A DNA stretch of 64,000 nt from Muraenolepis orangiensis (GCA_027704905.1 CM051006.1:2681876-2745875), one strand, 5' to 3'. Positions 43,163 through 54,698 are shown, counted from the first letter of the stretch. The notes: generated from the sequence alone by a model not told the origin. Numbers and translations are program-made.

Positions 43163-43756
43163 GTGGCGTGGTGCGCTGACAACAACCTGGCCCTCAACAC
43201 CAAGAAGACCAAGGAGCTCATCGTGGACTTCAGGAAGACCAGAGCTGGCGCACACGCCCCCATCCTCATCAACGGAGCGGAGGTCCAGCGTGTTTCCAGC
43301 TTCAAATTCCTGGGGGTCCACATCTCCAAGGACCTCTCCTGGTCCTTCAATACTGCCTCACTGGTAAAGAAGGCTCACCAGCGTCTCTTCTTCCTGAGGA
43401 GACTGAGGAAAGCTCATCTGTCACCTCAGATTCTGGTGAACTTTTACCGGTGTGCCATTGAAAGCATCCTCACCAACTGCATCACAGTGTGGTACGGCAA
43501 CTGCACTGTTTCAGACCGGAAAGCGCTACAGAGGGTGGTGAAAACCGCCCAACGTATCGTTGGATTACCCCTCCCTGCAATAAACACTACCCACCACAAA
43601 CAGTGTCTGAGGAAGGCACAAACAATTGTGGATGACCCTCTCACCCCAACCATGGACTGCTTGCCCTCCTCCCCTCCGGGAGGCGCTATAGAAACCTTTG
43701 TTCCAAGTCAAGCAGGCTTAGGAACAGCTTCTTCCCCTCAGCTGTCATCTCCCTGA
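43163..43756 (+). pseudogene. Rex1-like RT C-terminal fragment (B3, 197 codons)
   Basis: Open frame covering NNLALNTKKTKELIVDFRKT, VQRVSSFKFLGVHISKDLSW, RLFFLRRLRKAHLSPQILVN, CITVWYGNCTVSDRKALQRV and VKTAQRIVGLPLP. It matches copy B2 nearly residue for residue through FYxCAIE and continues with the C-terminus B2 has lost. The catalytic FADD is missing. Confidence 0.83.
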
Positions 43757-43845
43757 ACTCTGCACCACGAAGACAGCTGTACTGTACTTGTGCTGTGCAA
43801 TGACAATACATTTGAATCTTATCAAATCTAATCTAATAAGGTTAT

Positions 43846-43849
43846 TAGT

Positions 43850-43881
<32 letters not shown>

Positions 43882-44138
43882 CAATTATTATTTAGGAGTG
43901 CTATCTGTTACGCACCATATACTAATTATCTTGAATTTAAAGATCGAAAATAGGTCAAATCCTTACAACTACATCATTTATGAATTCCTTTACCCAAATA
44001 GTGCCAGAACCATGTACAGCATTGTAGGTGAAACCTTTAAAAATATCATCTCCAGCTTAACTGACGGTAGCCATTCTGGATTTGGGTCATTTCAATACTT
44101 AAAATGGAGTGAAAAACCACCAAGTCTCATTAGATATA
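43846..44138. other. (TTA)n at 43846-43882, then unannotated DNA
   Basis: Microsatellite follows the LINE tail; the rest shows no recognised feature. Confidence 0.6.
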
Positions 44139-44832
44139 CCGTATTGACCCGAATATAAGACGACCCCGATTATAAGACGACCCCTCTTTTTCAAGACTCA
44201 TTTTTGGAAAAAAAATAAAAATAAAAATTTGAAGACCAAATATTTTTTTTATAAAGAAAATAATTTTGAAACGTCAGCCATGCTTGCAAGATCCATTCAC
44301 AGAGCAAACGTACTGCAGGCTTTTGGATTTTTCCAGACGGTGTCAGTGCGTGATTAGCAGCCAGGAGCCACTCTGTGGATCTCTTGCGCAGATGAACCTT
44401 GAATGGTTTGTTAACGACCACATCCAACACCTGCAGCTGGCTTGTCATTCCGCCCGGTATGATCACTAGGTCACCATTCAACTCTTTCACTTGCTTTTTG
44501 ACTGGCGTTTTGAAGTGTCCACGGAAAGCATCCAGAATCAACATGATCCTCTTCTTTCTGAGTCCCCCACGCCGTCTGCCCCACACCACCTTGAGCCAGT
44601 CCACCACAAGCTCCGTCTCCATCCAGCCCTTTGCCTGGGCACTATGATAATCCCCCAGGTACGGGGGCCATCTGCGAGGCGCGTTAACATGACCGTTACT
44701 CTGCTCTTCTCGTTTCCAGTAGATCAGTAGATCACTGATTTGTCGCCTTTCTTATGCACAGTGACAGATGTTGGCATGTCAAAATACACAGGCGTGTGTA
44801 AAAAACCCCGTCTTATATTCGGGTCAATACGG
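44139..44832 (-). mobile_element. pogo/Tigger-like DNA transposon, internally deleted (694 bp)
   Basis: Perfect 24-bp terminal inverted repeats at 44139-44162 and 44809-44832 (starting CCGTATTGACCCGAATATAA), flanked by TA on both sides (44137-44138, 44833-44834), the Tc1/mariner-superfamily target duplication. A subterminal direct repeat of ATAAGACGACCCC occurs just inside the left end. The interior holds part of a DDE transposase on minus. Only about 0.7 kb remains, so it is non-autonomous. Confidence 0.85.
44191..44622 (-). pseudogene. pogo-like transposase fragment (DDE domain part)
   Basis: The 143-codon minus frame reads RIMLILDAFRGHFKTPVKKQ, ELNGDLVIIPGGMTSQLQVL, DVVVNKPFKVHLRKRSTEWL and AVRLLCEWILQAW, matching the second half of a pogo/Tigger/CENP-B-like DDE superfamily endonuclease (a catalytic Asp in LDAFRGH and the D of LQVLDVVVNKPFK). 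The N-terminal DNA-binding and CENP-B domains are gone. In intact relatives this enzyme excises and reinserts the element at TA sites. Confidence 0.82.
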
Positions 44833-44900
44833 TAATATGTGCTGAAGTTCAGTGCATAGACCAGGTAGCTCCTGTATCACTGGTACACACCCACACACAC

Positions 44901-44937
<37 letters not shown>

Positions 44938-45084
44938 AGCACTCATGCAAGGAGAATCAATTGAAACAAGGGTTGTCTTTCTATTGTGAATCTGAAACTC
45001 TTCTGGATCTCTTCCTGGAGGTCAGGGCTATATCTACATATATATATATATATATACATTTAAATACATATTGATGATAGCTTC
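44833..45084. other. (CA)n at 44886-44935; (TA)n near 45037-45055
   Basis: Microsatellites only; no gene. Confidence 0.8.
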
Positions 45085-45238
45085 CAGCAGCCGGTTAACA
45101 GATGACCCATGTTTATGATGAGTACCACATGCTGTGTGGTACCATTGATCTCCTCAATACATGGAACTGCACACCCGATGATCTTCTCTGCCGTCCTCAC
45201 GACCCCCGGAATGGCTTTCTTGTCCTGTCCAGGACAAG
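45085..45238 (-). mobile_element. Rex1-like LINE fragment (family C-type, RT C-terminus)
   Basis: Minus frame 45060-45251 reads GQDKKAIPGVVRTAEKIIGC, closely like EQDKKAIKWVVRTAEKITGC of C2, then CIEEINGTTQHVV and INMGHLLTGCWKL. About 150 bp only; both ends missing. Abuts the C-rich array. Confidence 0.75.
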
Positions 45239-45239
45239 A

Positions 45240-46160
45240 AACAAGCCCCACCCCCCCCTCCAGCCTACAATCACCATAACAACCCCCACTCCCCTCCAGC
45301 CTACAATAACCATAACAAGCCCCACCCTCCCCTTCAGTCTAAAATCACTATAACAACACCACCACCCCCCCCCCCCCTCCAGCCTACAATCACCATAACA
45401 AACCCCATCCCCCCCTCTCCTCCAGCCTACAATCACGATAACAACCCCACCCCCCCTCCAGCCTACAATCACGATAACAACCCCACCCCCCCCTCCAGCC
45501 TACAATCACGATAACAACCCCACCCCCCCTCCAGCCTACAATCACCATAACAACCTCCACCCCCCCCCTCTAGCCTACACTCACCATAACAACCCCACCC
45601 CTCCCTCCAGCCTACAATCACCATAACAACCCCCACCCCCTCCAGCTTACAATCAACATAACAACCCCCACCCCCCCTCTAGTCTAAAATCCCCATAAAA
45701 ACCCCCACCCCCCCCGTCCAGCCTACAATCACCATAACAACCCCCCCCCTCCAGCCTAAAATCACCATAACAACCCCCACCCCCCCCCCTCCAGCCTACA
45801 ATCACCATAATAACCCCAACCCCTCTCTCCTCCAGCCTACAATCACCATAACAACCCCCCCCATCCAGCCTACAATCACCATAACAACCCCCACCCCCCC
45901 CCTCCAGCCTACAATCACCATAACAACCCCACCCTCCCCACTCCTGCCTACAATCACCATAACAACCCCCACCCCTCCCTCCGCCTACAATCACCATAAC
46001 AACCCAACCCTCCAACCCCCACCCCCCCCTCCAGCTTACAATCACCATAACAACCCCCATCCTCTCCAGCCTTCAATTACCATAACAACCCCACCCCCAC
46101 CAGCCTACAATCACCATAACAACCCCCACCCCCTCCAGCCTTCAATCACCATAACAGGCT
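45240..46160. repeat. C-rich variable-length minisatellite (about 25 units)
   Basis: Units of about 30-42 bp built on CTCCAGCCTACAATCACCAT plus AACAACCCC(C/A)n. The conserved CTACAATCACCATAACAA core alternates with C-runs of variable length that may reach 12. Minus strand is G-rich with many G-runs. Confidence 0.95.
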
Positions 46161-46310
46161 CTGAACCAATCAGCAGAGCTCTCTCCTTTGGTGAATACCC
46201 AATCAGTGTTTTGGGAGGTGGGTTATCATCATGCAAGGATCTATCTTGTGTCATTCATTAATTCCGCGTTCCAGACAACTCGTTAGTCATTTACTTTTAA
46301 TTACATTTCA
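46161..46310. other. Short unannotated stretch
   Basis: Single-copy-looking DNA between the array and LINE D. Confidence 0.4.
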
Positions 46311-46372
46311 GCAACAAGGACAGAGAGGAGGGACTCGTAGGTGGAGACTTCAACCACGCAAACCTTAAAATT

Positions 46373-46672
46373 GTGCTGTCTAAAATATATCAGCATGTTG
46401 ATTTTACAACTAGTGAAAACAACATGTTAGACATGGTCTACATTAAGGAAGCATACGAGGCGTCTCCCCTGCCCCACATCCTCCCTGACCACCTCATTGT
46501 TCTGCTGAAACCGGCCTACAGATCCCGGGTAAAAGTTACCAAACCGGTTTCAAAACAGGTACGTGTGTGGTCAGAGGACAGTACTGCTGCACTTAAAGAC
46601 TGCTTTGACCCTTCAAACTGGGACATGTTTAAGCAGGCAGCCACATACAACCATCACATTAACATGGAATAA
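46373..46672 (+). pseudogene. Rex1-like endonuclease C-terminal fragment (family D)
   Basis: 99-codon open frame: NNMLDMVYIKEAYEASPLPH followed by LPDHLIVLLKPAYRSRVKVT, the region containing the last endonuclease catalytic motif (here PDH where SDH is usual), then WSEDSTAALKDCFDPSNWDM of the endonuclease-RT linker. Ends at TAA 46670-46672. Confidence 0.78.
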
Positions 46673-46850
46673 TACACAGAGACATTCACAGGCTACATCA
46701 CCAAATGCATTGATGATGTGACCCACACCAGAGCCATCACCGTACGGTCTAACCAGGAGCCATGGCTGACAGGGTTGGTCCACACGCTGCTGAAGGCCCA
46801 CAACATCGCCTTCAGAGCTGGAGATCCAGCTGGCCTGAGAGCAGCCAGGG

Positions 46851-47375
46851 CTGACCCTAACGGACTATAAGCTACCGCCACAGACCTGTGACAGGGTATT
46901 AGGACCCTAACGGACTATAAGCTACCGCCACAGACCTGTGACAGGGTATTAGGACCCTAACGGACTATAAGCTACCGCCACAGACCTGTGACAGGGTATT
47001 AGGACCATAACAGACCTGTGACAGGGTATTAGGACCATAACGGACTATAAGCTACCGCCACAGACCTGTGACAGGGTATAAGGACCATAACGGACTATAA
47101 GCTACCGCCACAGACCTATGACAGGGTATTAGGACCATAACGGACTATAAGCTACCGCCACAGACCTGTGACAGGGTATTAGGACCATAACGGACTATAA
47201 ACTACCGCCACAGACCTGTGACAGGGTATTAGGACCATAACGGACTATAAGCTACCGCCACAGACCTGTGACAGGGTATTAAGACCATAACGGACTATAA
47301 ACTACCGCCACAGACCTGTGACAGTGTATTAGGACCATAACGGACTATAAACTAACGCCATAGACCTGTGACAGT
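46851..47375. repeat. 50-bp minisatellite inside LINE D coding region (about 10 units)
   Basis: Units AGGACCCTAACGGACTATAA plus GCTACCGCCACAGACCTGTGACAGGGTATT, period checked at 46861 and 46911. Each unit encodes the linker segment GIRTLTDYKLPPQTCD, and the last unit runs straight into the next LINE codons (GTGACAGTCACATCTCCCTG). CCCTAA units lie at the left and CCATAA units at the right; one unit near 47007 has a 25-bp-scale deletion. Confidence 0.96.
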
Positions 47376-47900
47376 CACATCTCCCTGCTCAACAACCTCA
47401 ACGGCTTCTTTGAACGCTTTGAAGCACAGAAGTCACCAGCCAGTGTGAGGAGCACACTGCTGAGGATTAACACCCGGAAGGCTGATGGCCCTGAAAACAT
47501 CCCTGGTTGTGTGTTGAGGGACTGCGCAGAGGAGCTCACAGACGTCCTTACAGATATTTTTAACACCTCCCTGAGCCAGGCTGTTGTACCCTCGTGCTTC
47601 AAGGAAGCTACCATCATTCTTGTGCCAAATTAGTCATCTCCATCCTGCTTCAACGACTACCGTCCTGTTGCACTGACTTCTATCATCATGAAGTGCTTCG
47701 AAAGGCTGGTCATAGCAGATCAAATCAGCCATTCCTCCCTCCCTGGACCCGTTTCAGTTTGCCTATCGAGCTAAACGGTCCACGGAGGATGCAATCTCCT
47801 CCGCTCTTCACCCAGCGCTCACCCACCTGGACACTAAGAACTCATATGTTACAATGCTATTCTCAGACTTCAGCTCAGCATTCAACACCATCATCAGCTT

Positions 47901-48185
47901 GTGCGAAAACTTATAGACCTGGGTCTCAGCCCCTCTCGCTGCAACTGGTTGCTGGACTTCCTCACAGAGAGACCACCAGCTGTTTGGGTCAACAACAACA
48001 CCTCAAACACCCTCATACTGAGTACGGGGACCCCCAAAGGATGTGTGCCCAGCCCCCTGCTCTTCACCCTGCTGACCCATGACTGCACACCCAACTTCAG
48101 CTCCAACCACATCGTGAAGTTTGCCGACGACACTACTGTTGTGGGTCTCATCAGCCTCAACGATGAGACTAACTACAGGAGGTGA
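47901..48185 (+). pseudogene. Rex1-like RT palm fragment (family D, 94 codons)
   Basis: Contains CNWLLDFLTERPPAVWVNNN, LSTGTPKGCVPSPLLFTLLT (K replaces the usual Q of PQG) and the catalytic KFADDTTVVGLI with FADD at residues 74-77. Preceding SSAFNTI lies one frame over at about 47877. Confidence 0.8.
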
Positions 48186-48769
48186 ACCAGCTGGCCCTGT
48201 GCTGCCAAAATAACAATCTCTTCCTCAATGTGGAGAAAACAAAAGCGATGTTTATTGATTTTAGGAGAATCCACTCTCAATCCCACTCCCTCTGACCATC
48301 AATGGGGCTGCTGTGGAGCAGGTGAGCAGCATCAAATTCCTGGGTGTGACCATCGCAGATGACCTCACCTAGAAAAGCAACACCACCGCACTAGCGAAGA
48401 AGGCCCAGCAGCAACGAGCTGGAGCTCCATAACATATCATGCTCTCATTCTACAGAGGCACCATCGAGAGCATCCTCAGTAGCTGAATCACACTGTGGTT
48501 TGGAAGCTGCACCGCCTCCAACCGCAAGAGCCTGCAGTGCATGGTGAACACTGCTCAGAGGATCATCGGTGTCTCACTCCCATCACTGCAGGACATATAT
48601 AAAACCCGCCTCACCTGAAAAGCACTCAGCATTGTGGGTGACCCTACCCACCCCTCCAACCGCCTCTTCAGCCTCCTGCCTTCAGGGAGAAGGTTCTGCA
48701 GCCGCCGCTCGAGCACCACTAGGCTCAAGAACAGCTTTATCCTACAGGTGGTCAGGATGCTGAACTCTC

Positions 48770-48930
48770 TCCCATCCCTCCCTTCTGTCCTGACCTCTCT
48801 CTCCTCCTGACCTCTCTCCCCTTCCTCTGACCTTTCTCCCTTCTCTCCCAACTCTCCCCCTCCCTATCCTCCCTCCCACCTTTCTTCCCTGTCCCAAATA
48901 GACCTGGTCTTTAACCCCCCCCCCCCCACA
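48770..48930. repeat. CT-rich tract plus C-run and short (CA)n
   Basis: TCTCTCCCTT-rich pyrimidine tract to 48895, C11 at about 48917-48927 and a short CA run to 48944, inside the LINE D 3' region. Confidence 0.75.
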
Positions 48931-49130
48931 CACACACACACACATCCAGCATTCATGTTCTGTTGATTGTGTTTTTATATTGTTGCTTACTTTTTTGTAC
49001 CCCCTTTTTTCCGGTCCCAATGAATATTGCTCACTGTTGGACTGTGAGAAATTGTGTTTCGGACTTCTATATGTACACCAGATGTGGGAATCTGACAAAA
49101 AATTTGAACTTGATTTTGAGACAATTGACG

Positions 49131-49788
<658 letters not shown>

Positions 49789-50363
49789 GTAGGGGGGTTT
49801 GTGATGAGGCCTTGAGATTGAATTTAAGGAATATATTTTTATATTTATAAATATATGGGGGTGGGTATGTCAGTTTGTTCATTTAGGCTTCTTCTGTCGG
49901 GGAAAACTGTAAACGATGACACAATCCATGTCAAAAACACCTTCCACTGCGGCTGTGCTGTGGGACGCGTGCAAGGCAGCAATGAGAGGGAAGATTATAG
50001 CCTAATCAGCCTTTGTCAAGAAGGCAAAGCAGGAGAGGCTGAGGCCTTTGGAAAGTGAATATAAACAGTTAGAAACAAAGCAGAAGGAATCTGGTGACCC
50101 TAACATACAACGTGAACTTATGACAACAAAGAATAAAATAGATGAAATCCACACACAAGAAGTACGAAAAAATTGTTATTCCTCAAACAAAAATATAATG
50201 AAGTAGGGGTAAATCAGCCAAACGTTTAGCTTATAAACTTAAAAAACAACAAGCAGAGAATATCATAACCAAGATCCGAAATCCAAGAACTAAAAGAATT
50301 CAGGATAAAGTATAGAGTATAGACAATGAGGATCAGATTGGAGGGTTCCTTGGATCCCTCCAT

Positions 50364-50732
50364 TTGCCAATGGTAAATGATGACCAAAACAGAAGGCTTA
50401 TCAGCCCAATCAAACAGGAAGAGTTAAATGCAGCTATAGGTAGACTAAAGCCTGGAAAGTCCCCTGGCTCAGACGGGATCACCTCGGAGTGGTATGAGTC
50501 ATTTAGAGAAACATTAGATCCAATTCTACTGAGAACATTCAACTTTGTGTTACAAAAGGGGGTGATCCCATCTTCATGGAGGGAGGCCATAATTTCAATA
50601 ATACCAAAAGAAGGTAAAGATAAATTAGACTGTTCCAACTTTAGGCCAATTAGTGTTCTGAATCAACATTCTACCAGTGATTATCAATACGGACCAAACA
50701 GGGTTTATAACGCAAAGACAGACACAGGATAG
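50364..50732 (+). pseudogene. L1-like RT N-terminal fragment (122 codons)
   Basis: Shows ISPIKQEELNAAIGRLKPGK, SPGSDGITSEWYESFRETLD, FNFVLQKGVIPSSWREAIIS and IIPKEGKDKLDCSNFRPISV, equivalent to RT blocks 0-2. Frame changes after VLNQ; DQTGFI-type sequence is visible one frame over near 50695. Confidence 0.82.
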
Positions 50733-50902
50733 CGTCAGGAGAACTGCACATTATAAGACACATACAATTGAGAAAGATTAAATCATTATTGGTAGGGATA
50801 GATGCAGAAAAGGTGTTCGACTTTTTATTATAAAATTATTATATAAGGTGTTGGAAAGATTTGGATTTCACAAAATTATAATTAGGACCATTCATTCAGA
50901 CG

Positions 50903-51292
50903 TTGTATGACAAACCATCAGCAAGGGTACAGTCGCTTTGGATAAAAGCGTCTGCCAAATGCCCTAAATGTAAATTAATGGGGACCTATCAAATTCTTTC
51001 ATACTACAAAGGGGCTGTCGTCAAGGTGAGCCCATTACTCTTCACCATCTTCATAGAACCACTAAGCCAGTGGATGAGACAGAATGATGACATTAAAGGA
51101 GAGGACATGGCTGGAGGCCAACAGAAAATATCCTTATTTGCGGACGACGTTCTGATATATCTGACCCAACCAGAGCAATCTTTCCCTGAGCTGATGAAGA
51201 GTCTGGAGTCATATGGCTCATTATCAGGTTATAAACTAAATGTTCAAAAAACACAGGCCCTCACGTTCAATTATAACCCCGTCAAGAAATAA
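50903..51292 (+). pseudogene. L1-like RT palm fragment (129 codons)
   Basis: The first 8 codons (YDKPSARV) are L1, then a foreign tail-derived stretch, then SPLLFTIFIEPLSQWMRQND and the catalytic SLFADDVLIYLTQPEQSFPE (FADD at residues 79-82), followed by YGSLSGYKLNVQKTQALTFN. The RGxRQGCP block expected before SPLLF is replaced by SYYKGAVVKV. Confidence 0.8.
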
Positions 51293-51472
51293 GGGAAAAA
51301 TACAACATTAAATGGGAATGGGATTTCATGAGGTACCTGGGAGGAGATATTCCAAGAGATCTGGAAAAGCTGAAACTAACTACGAGCCTTTGATTTCAAG
51401 AATTAAAGCAGACATAGCAAGGTGGAACCTGTTGCCTTTTCTGGGCCTAAGCTCTAGAATAGACTCTATAAA

Positions 51473-52720
51473 ATGAATGTCCTACCAAGGCTCCTGTATC
51501 TCTTCCAGACACTTCCTGTAGCTGTCACTGAGGAACAATTCATAGAGTGGGACAGAATGATCTCTAGATTTGTGTGGCAGGGGAAAAGGCCCAGAATCAG
51601 ACTCAAAACACTAAAACTATGGAAAGAGAAAGTGGGAATGGCTCTCCCCTGCCTCAGAGACTACTACAATGCAGCTCAATTAAGACCCTTAGCATGCTGG
51701 TGCAACCCCCGACTACAATGCTAAATGGAGGGACATAGAGAGTGACTTGGTTGAAGGAGTGCCGTTGCAGGCTTTGATTGGAGACGGGAACTTGATGGGG
51801 AACTTGACTGACATAGACAATCCATGGATCAGGCTGCCACTTCAGATATGGAACGAAATGTTAACGATAAAAGACCTAAAAGAGGCGGCCAGGTTGTTGA
51901 GGCGGTGCACATGACTCAGACTTTATCCCAAATAGAGTGAGGGATTCAAGGGATGGAAGCAAAAGGGACTCACATTTTACTACACATTGTATACCAAGGG
52001 GACTATAGAATGCTTTGAAAAGCTCAAATTAAATTATGGACTGCATTTTTTCTACGGGTATCTCCAAATACGGCATTATTTGAACCAGAAAATCACAAAA
52101 GTACATCTAAAAATCATAGAACAAGGCATGTTGAGGGTACTTGTAGATGCGTACAATTCGGAACAGTGTAGAAGGTTAATAACACAAATATATAGTGGTT
52201 TACAGAACTCAAAATTGACAGATACATCCTACATCAAGGAAACATGGGAGCGAGAAGCAGATGTTACTATTAGGACAGAAGAATGGGGACAAATATGTAA
52301 ACAACAATGGAAAACAACCAATTCCCAGACCTGGAGGGAGTTTGAATGGAAGAACACGGTCCGGTTCTTCATCACGCCTCCTATAGGGAAACTGGGGCGG
52401 ACTGCTGGAGGAGATGTGGTCATGTTAAGGACTGCTGGAGGAAATGCGGTCATGTTGCCAACCACTTTCACCTGTTCTGAAGGTCCATCCATAATCCCTC
52501 TTTGGACTCAGGCCCACAATTATATGGTAAAAATGCTTAATGCAAAAGTACCATTGAAATTTGAAGTGATGTACCTGGGGAAAGTAGACTTTGATATAAT
52601 GGACAACGACAATAAGTACATTTTTAACATTTTAAGGGTGGCAACCAAAAAATCTATAACGAGGAAGTGGATGAGCCAAGAGGCTCATCCAGGCCAAGAG
52701 GCCAAGAGGAGTGTTTGCGT
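51473..52720 (+). pseudogene. L1-like ORF2 C-terminal region
   Basis: 51473-51724 reads MNVLPRLLYLFQTLPVAVTE, FIEWDRMISRFVWQGKRPRI and LPCLRDYYNAAQLRPLACWC. 51987-52720 continues with FFYGYLQIRHYLNQKI, WREFEWKNTVRFFITPPIGK, PLWTQAHNYMVKMLNAKVPL and VATKKSITRKWM, then runs into a TG microsatellite. A duplicated TAGGDVVML / TAGGNAVML lies where the Cys/His knuckle would be. Confidence 0.8.
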
Positions 52721-52729
52721 TGGTGTGTG

Positions 52730-52738
52730 TGTGTGCAT

Positions 52739-52788
<50 letters not shown>
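52730..52788. repeat. (TG)n microsatellite
   Basis: TG run at the end of the L1-like remnant. Confidence 0.97.
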
Positions 52789-52789
<1 letters not shown>

Positions 52790-54660
52790 GGAGGTGGAGA
52801 TCTGAGAGCCACTGCGTGGTCTTTCATTACCGCGTCTCCTCGTCTCCCGGCGGCAGATCACACAGAGAAGAGAGGCGGCGGCCATATTTCTATGGCGATG
52901 AAGAGTGTCTACAGATACCCTCAGGTCAGGCCGGGGTCCACAGTGGGGGGGGGGCAGGAAGTAGGAGGCACGCTCACAAACCACACATTTGACATTTGTT
53001 CAATATACACATAAAACACTCTTCATTAGGCCGGAACATTCCAGTGAATTATGAGGACAATAGAGGATGTTGTACGTCATACAAAGAATACCTTTTCACA
53101 TTACGTTTTCCTGATAATATATATATATATATTTATCTTAAGTACCTATCCACCCATCCATGCTCTGTCTACCTGTCTGTCTACCTGTCTGTCTGTCTGC
53201 CAATGATTAGTAATGGACAGCAAGGCCTAGTCGATATTGTTTAAGAGGTTGTGCAATATTTTAGCAAGTCAAATATTTAGCAATCTGGAAAAAGTCCCAT
53301 CTCCTCTGGCTCAATCAGTATGTGTAAATTATGAATCAACTATTGAATAAATAACCACAAAGTCAAAGTTTAACTCACTGCTTCTAACAAACAATATATT
53401 TCCTCTCAGTGGTAGTAGAGCTGACACAGAAAATCAAATATCTCATTCTGATTTATGGTTCTCTTTAACTTGTCTAAAGTGTCTACATGTCAAAAGTATG
53501 AGTAAGTAATTCATTCCTATTGTGGTATTAAACCTTTACTACACCACCCCATCATCTCCTCCAGAGAGGTGTTGATATCGGTACCTCTCTCCAGGAACAC
53601 ACTGGGGCAAAAAAGCGGCCAGGGAATTTGTACCTGACGACCCTCCAGGGGGCGGGATGGGGAGGCAGCATGAAAACATGTCACCTTATGTGACAAAAAA
53701 GTATGCATTCTAACATCAATAAAAACACTGCTGACATTATTTGTCATTATTATTTTAGTGTCTATGTAATATACTAGCCCATATGCATCTTTGATTATAA
53801 CATATGTTAACAGATCATTGATACTGCCAGTACCTCGATGACCTATTCAGCCAACCACGTGTCCATTCTGTACCAGAATCATTAGCAGTTTAATCTAGTC
53901 CCTCCATCCAATTTCCTTAGGCACCCATTCAAAATCAGAGAGGTTATAATATTGCTTTTAAGAGGATAATAAGTTAATATTTTTAACTGGATTTTTAAGG
54001 AAGTCATGGCATGCAAAGGATACGCAACCAAATACTAAACATGAGTTAATGTGGGCTTTTTTGTTCGTTTTTTATACCGATTACCGGAACGCCCGGCCCC
54101 TCTCCAAACACCGGACCAAACGCAGCAACGAAGCCATCGCTGGCAGTTGAATAACAATATGTGCGTGTTTGCAACCCAAATGAGCGAAACGCAAAAAGCC
54201 AGAAGGACCAGCTGTGTTACTCTATTAATCCTTACGATTGCTTGTGCAAACACTGTGAAGAAACACGGGAGAAAGAAAAGGCCATTACACGCGCCCTTTC
54301 TAAACTTATCAAGACGACGGGAGATGATGGAATATCAGACCCTTCCGTTCCTTGGTTTACTCCCTGCGTCTTATTGGCCTGCTTTAATACGTGGCATGAA
54401 TTACGGAGCTCGCCGTTTCCAATTTCCCAACCGACTCGCTAGGCCCCCAGACGGGCCCCAGGTGTGGGGCGGGAGAGAGAGACAGCCCCCCCGACCGGAG
54501 CCCAGACACCGCATGACGCTTCACCTGAGAGCACGAGCACGGGGATAAAGTAGACACGGTTAAAACCTACACACACTTAGCCTCCCGCTGTCTGAATGAT
54601 AAAGAACATTCCCCTGCACCCCACATTTGGCAAATAAAACATATTAAATCATATTGAATG
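52789..54660. other. Unannotated stretch
   Basis: About 1.9 kb without recognised transposon or gene. Small features: TA tract at 53118-53132, CTGTCTAC/CTGT tetranucleotides at 53165-53202, inverted AGAGAGGT/ACCTCTCT near 53562-53590. Frame 54051-54548 (165 codons) shows no domain I recognise. Confidence 0.45.
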
Positions 54661-54698
54661 TCTCTCTCTTGTCCTCTCTTTCTTTCTCCCTCTCCCAC

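Larger units (their letters stand above)
42005..43845 (+). mobile_element. Rex1-like LINE, family B copy B3
   Basis: The linker is at 42005-42370 (FIHMDWSLFASQSTLDSHTN, FRSGDALAYCLARANLKKGI in shifted frames), interrupted by a nested insertion at 42374-42580, then resumed at TGGCAGGGCATCCAGG (WQGIQAITDYK). RT: PDGLPGRVLRNCTE, stop at 42851-42853, then 42884-43096 (LAQAVVPACFKTTSIVPAPK, FRPVALTPIIMKCFERLVLA). A deletion near 43080-43150 removes the DFSSAFNT and FADD blocks. C-terminal part 43163-43756 follows. The 3' end is at about 43845 with AATCTAATCTAATAAGG, the complement of the B1/B2 tail, followed by (TTA)n to 43880. Confidence 0.86.
46311..49130 (+). mobile_element. Rex1-like LINE, family D, with internal 50-bp array
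   Basis: Endonuclease C-terminal part at 46330-46672 (GGDFNHANLK core, ENNMLDMVYIKEAYEASPLP, PDHLIVLLKPAYRSRVKV), linker to about 46868, then a 50-bp array (46851-47375) grown from the linker codons. RT from 47376 (LLNNLNGFFERFEAQ), PENIPGCVLRDCAEELTDVL, RPVALTSIIMKCFERLV, SSAFNTI, GTPKGCVPSPLLFTL and KFADDTTVVGLISLNDE (48117-48165). C-terminal codons reach about 48770. 3' UTR to about 49130 with TTGAACTTGATTTTGAG. Many stops and frameshifts. Confidence 0.86.
49920..52705 (+). mobile_element. L1/Tx1-like LINE ORF2 remnant
   Basis: Plus-strand homology begins near 49955 (GGGACGCGTGCAAGGCAGCA = WDACKAA context) with a Lys/Glu-rich linker to 50330, then RT, then the C-terminal domain to about 52690 (RVATKKSITRKWM). 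Order and motifs (FADDVLIYL; NVLPRLLYLFQTLPV; ITRKWM) are those of the L1 clade in fish. Endonuclease not seen; 5'-truncated. Stops and frame changes are scattered. It contains a 40-bp foreign tail at about 50931-50972 and a 32-bp tandem duplication at 52399-52462. Confidence 0.82.

Noticed and set aside
54051..54548. 165-codon frame as a host gene
   Set aside because: No recognisable domain, no supporting context, and a comparable overlapping frame exists at 54161-54442.
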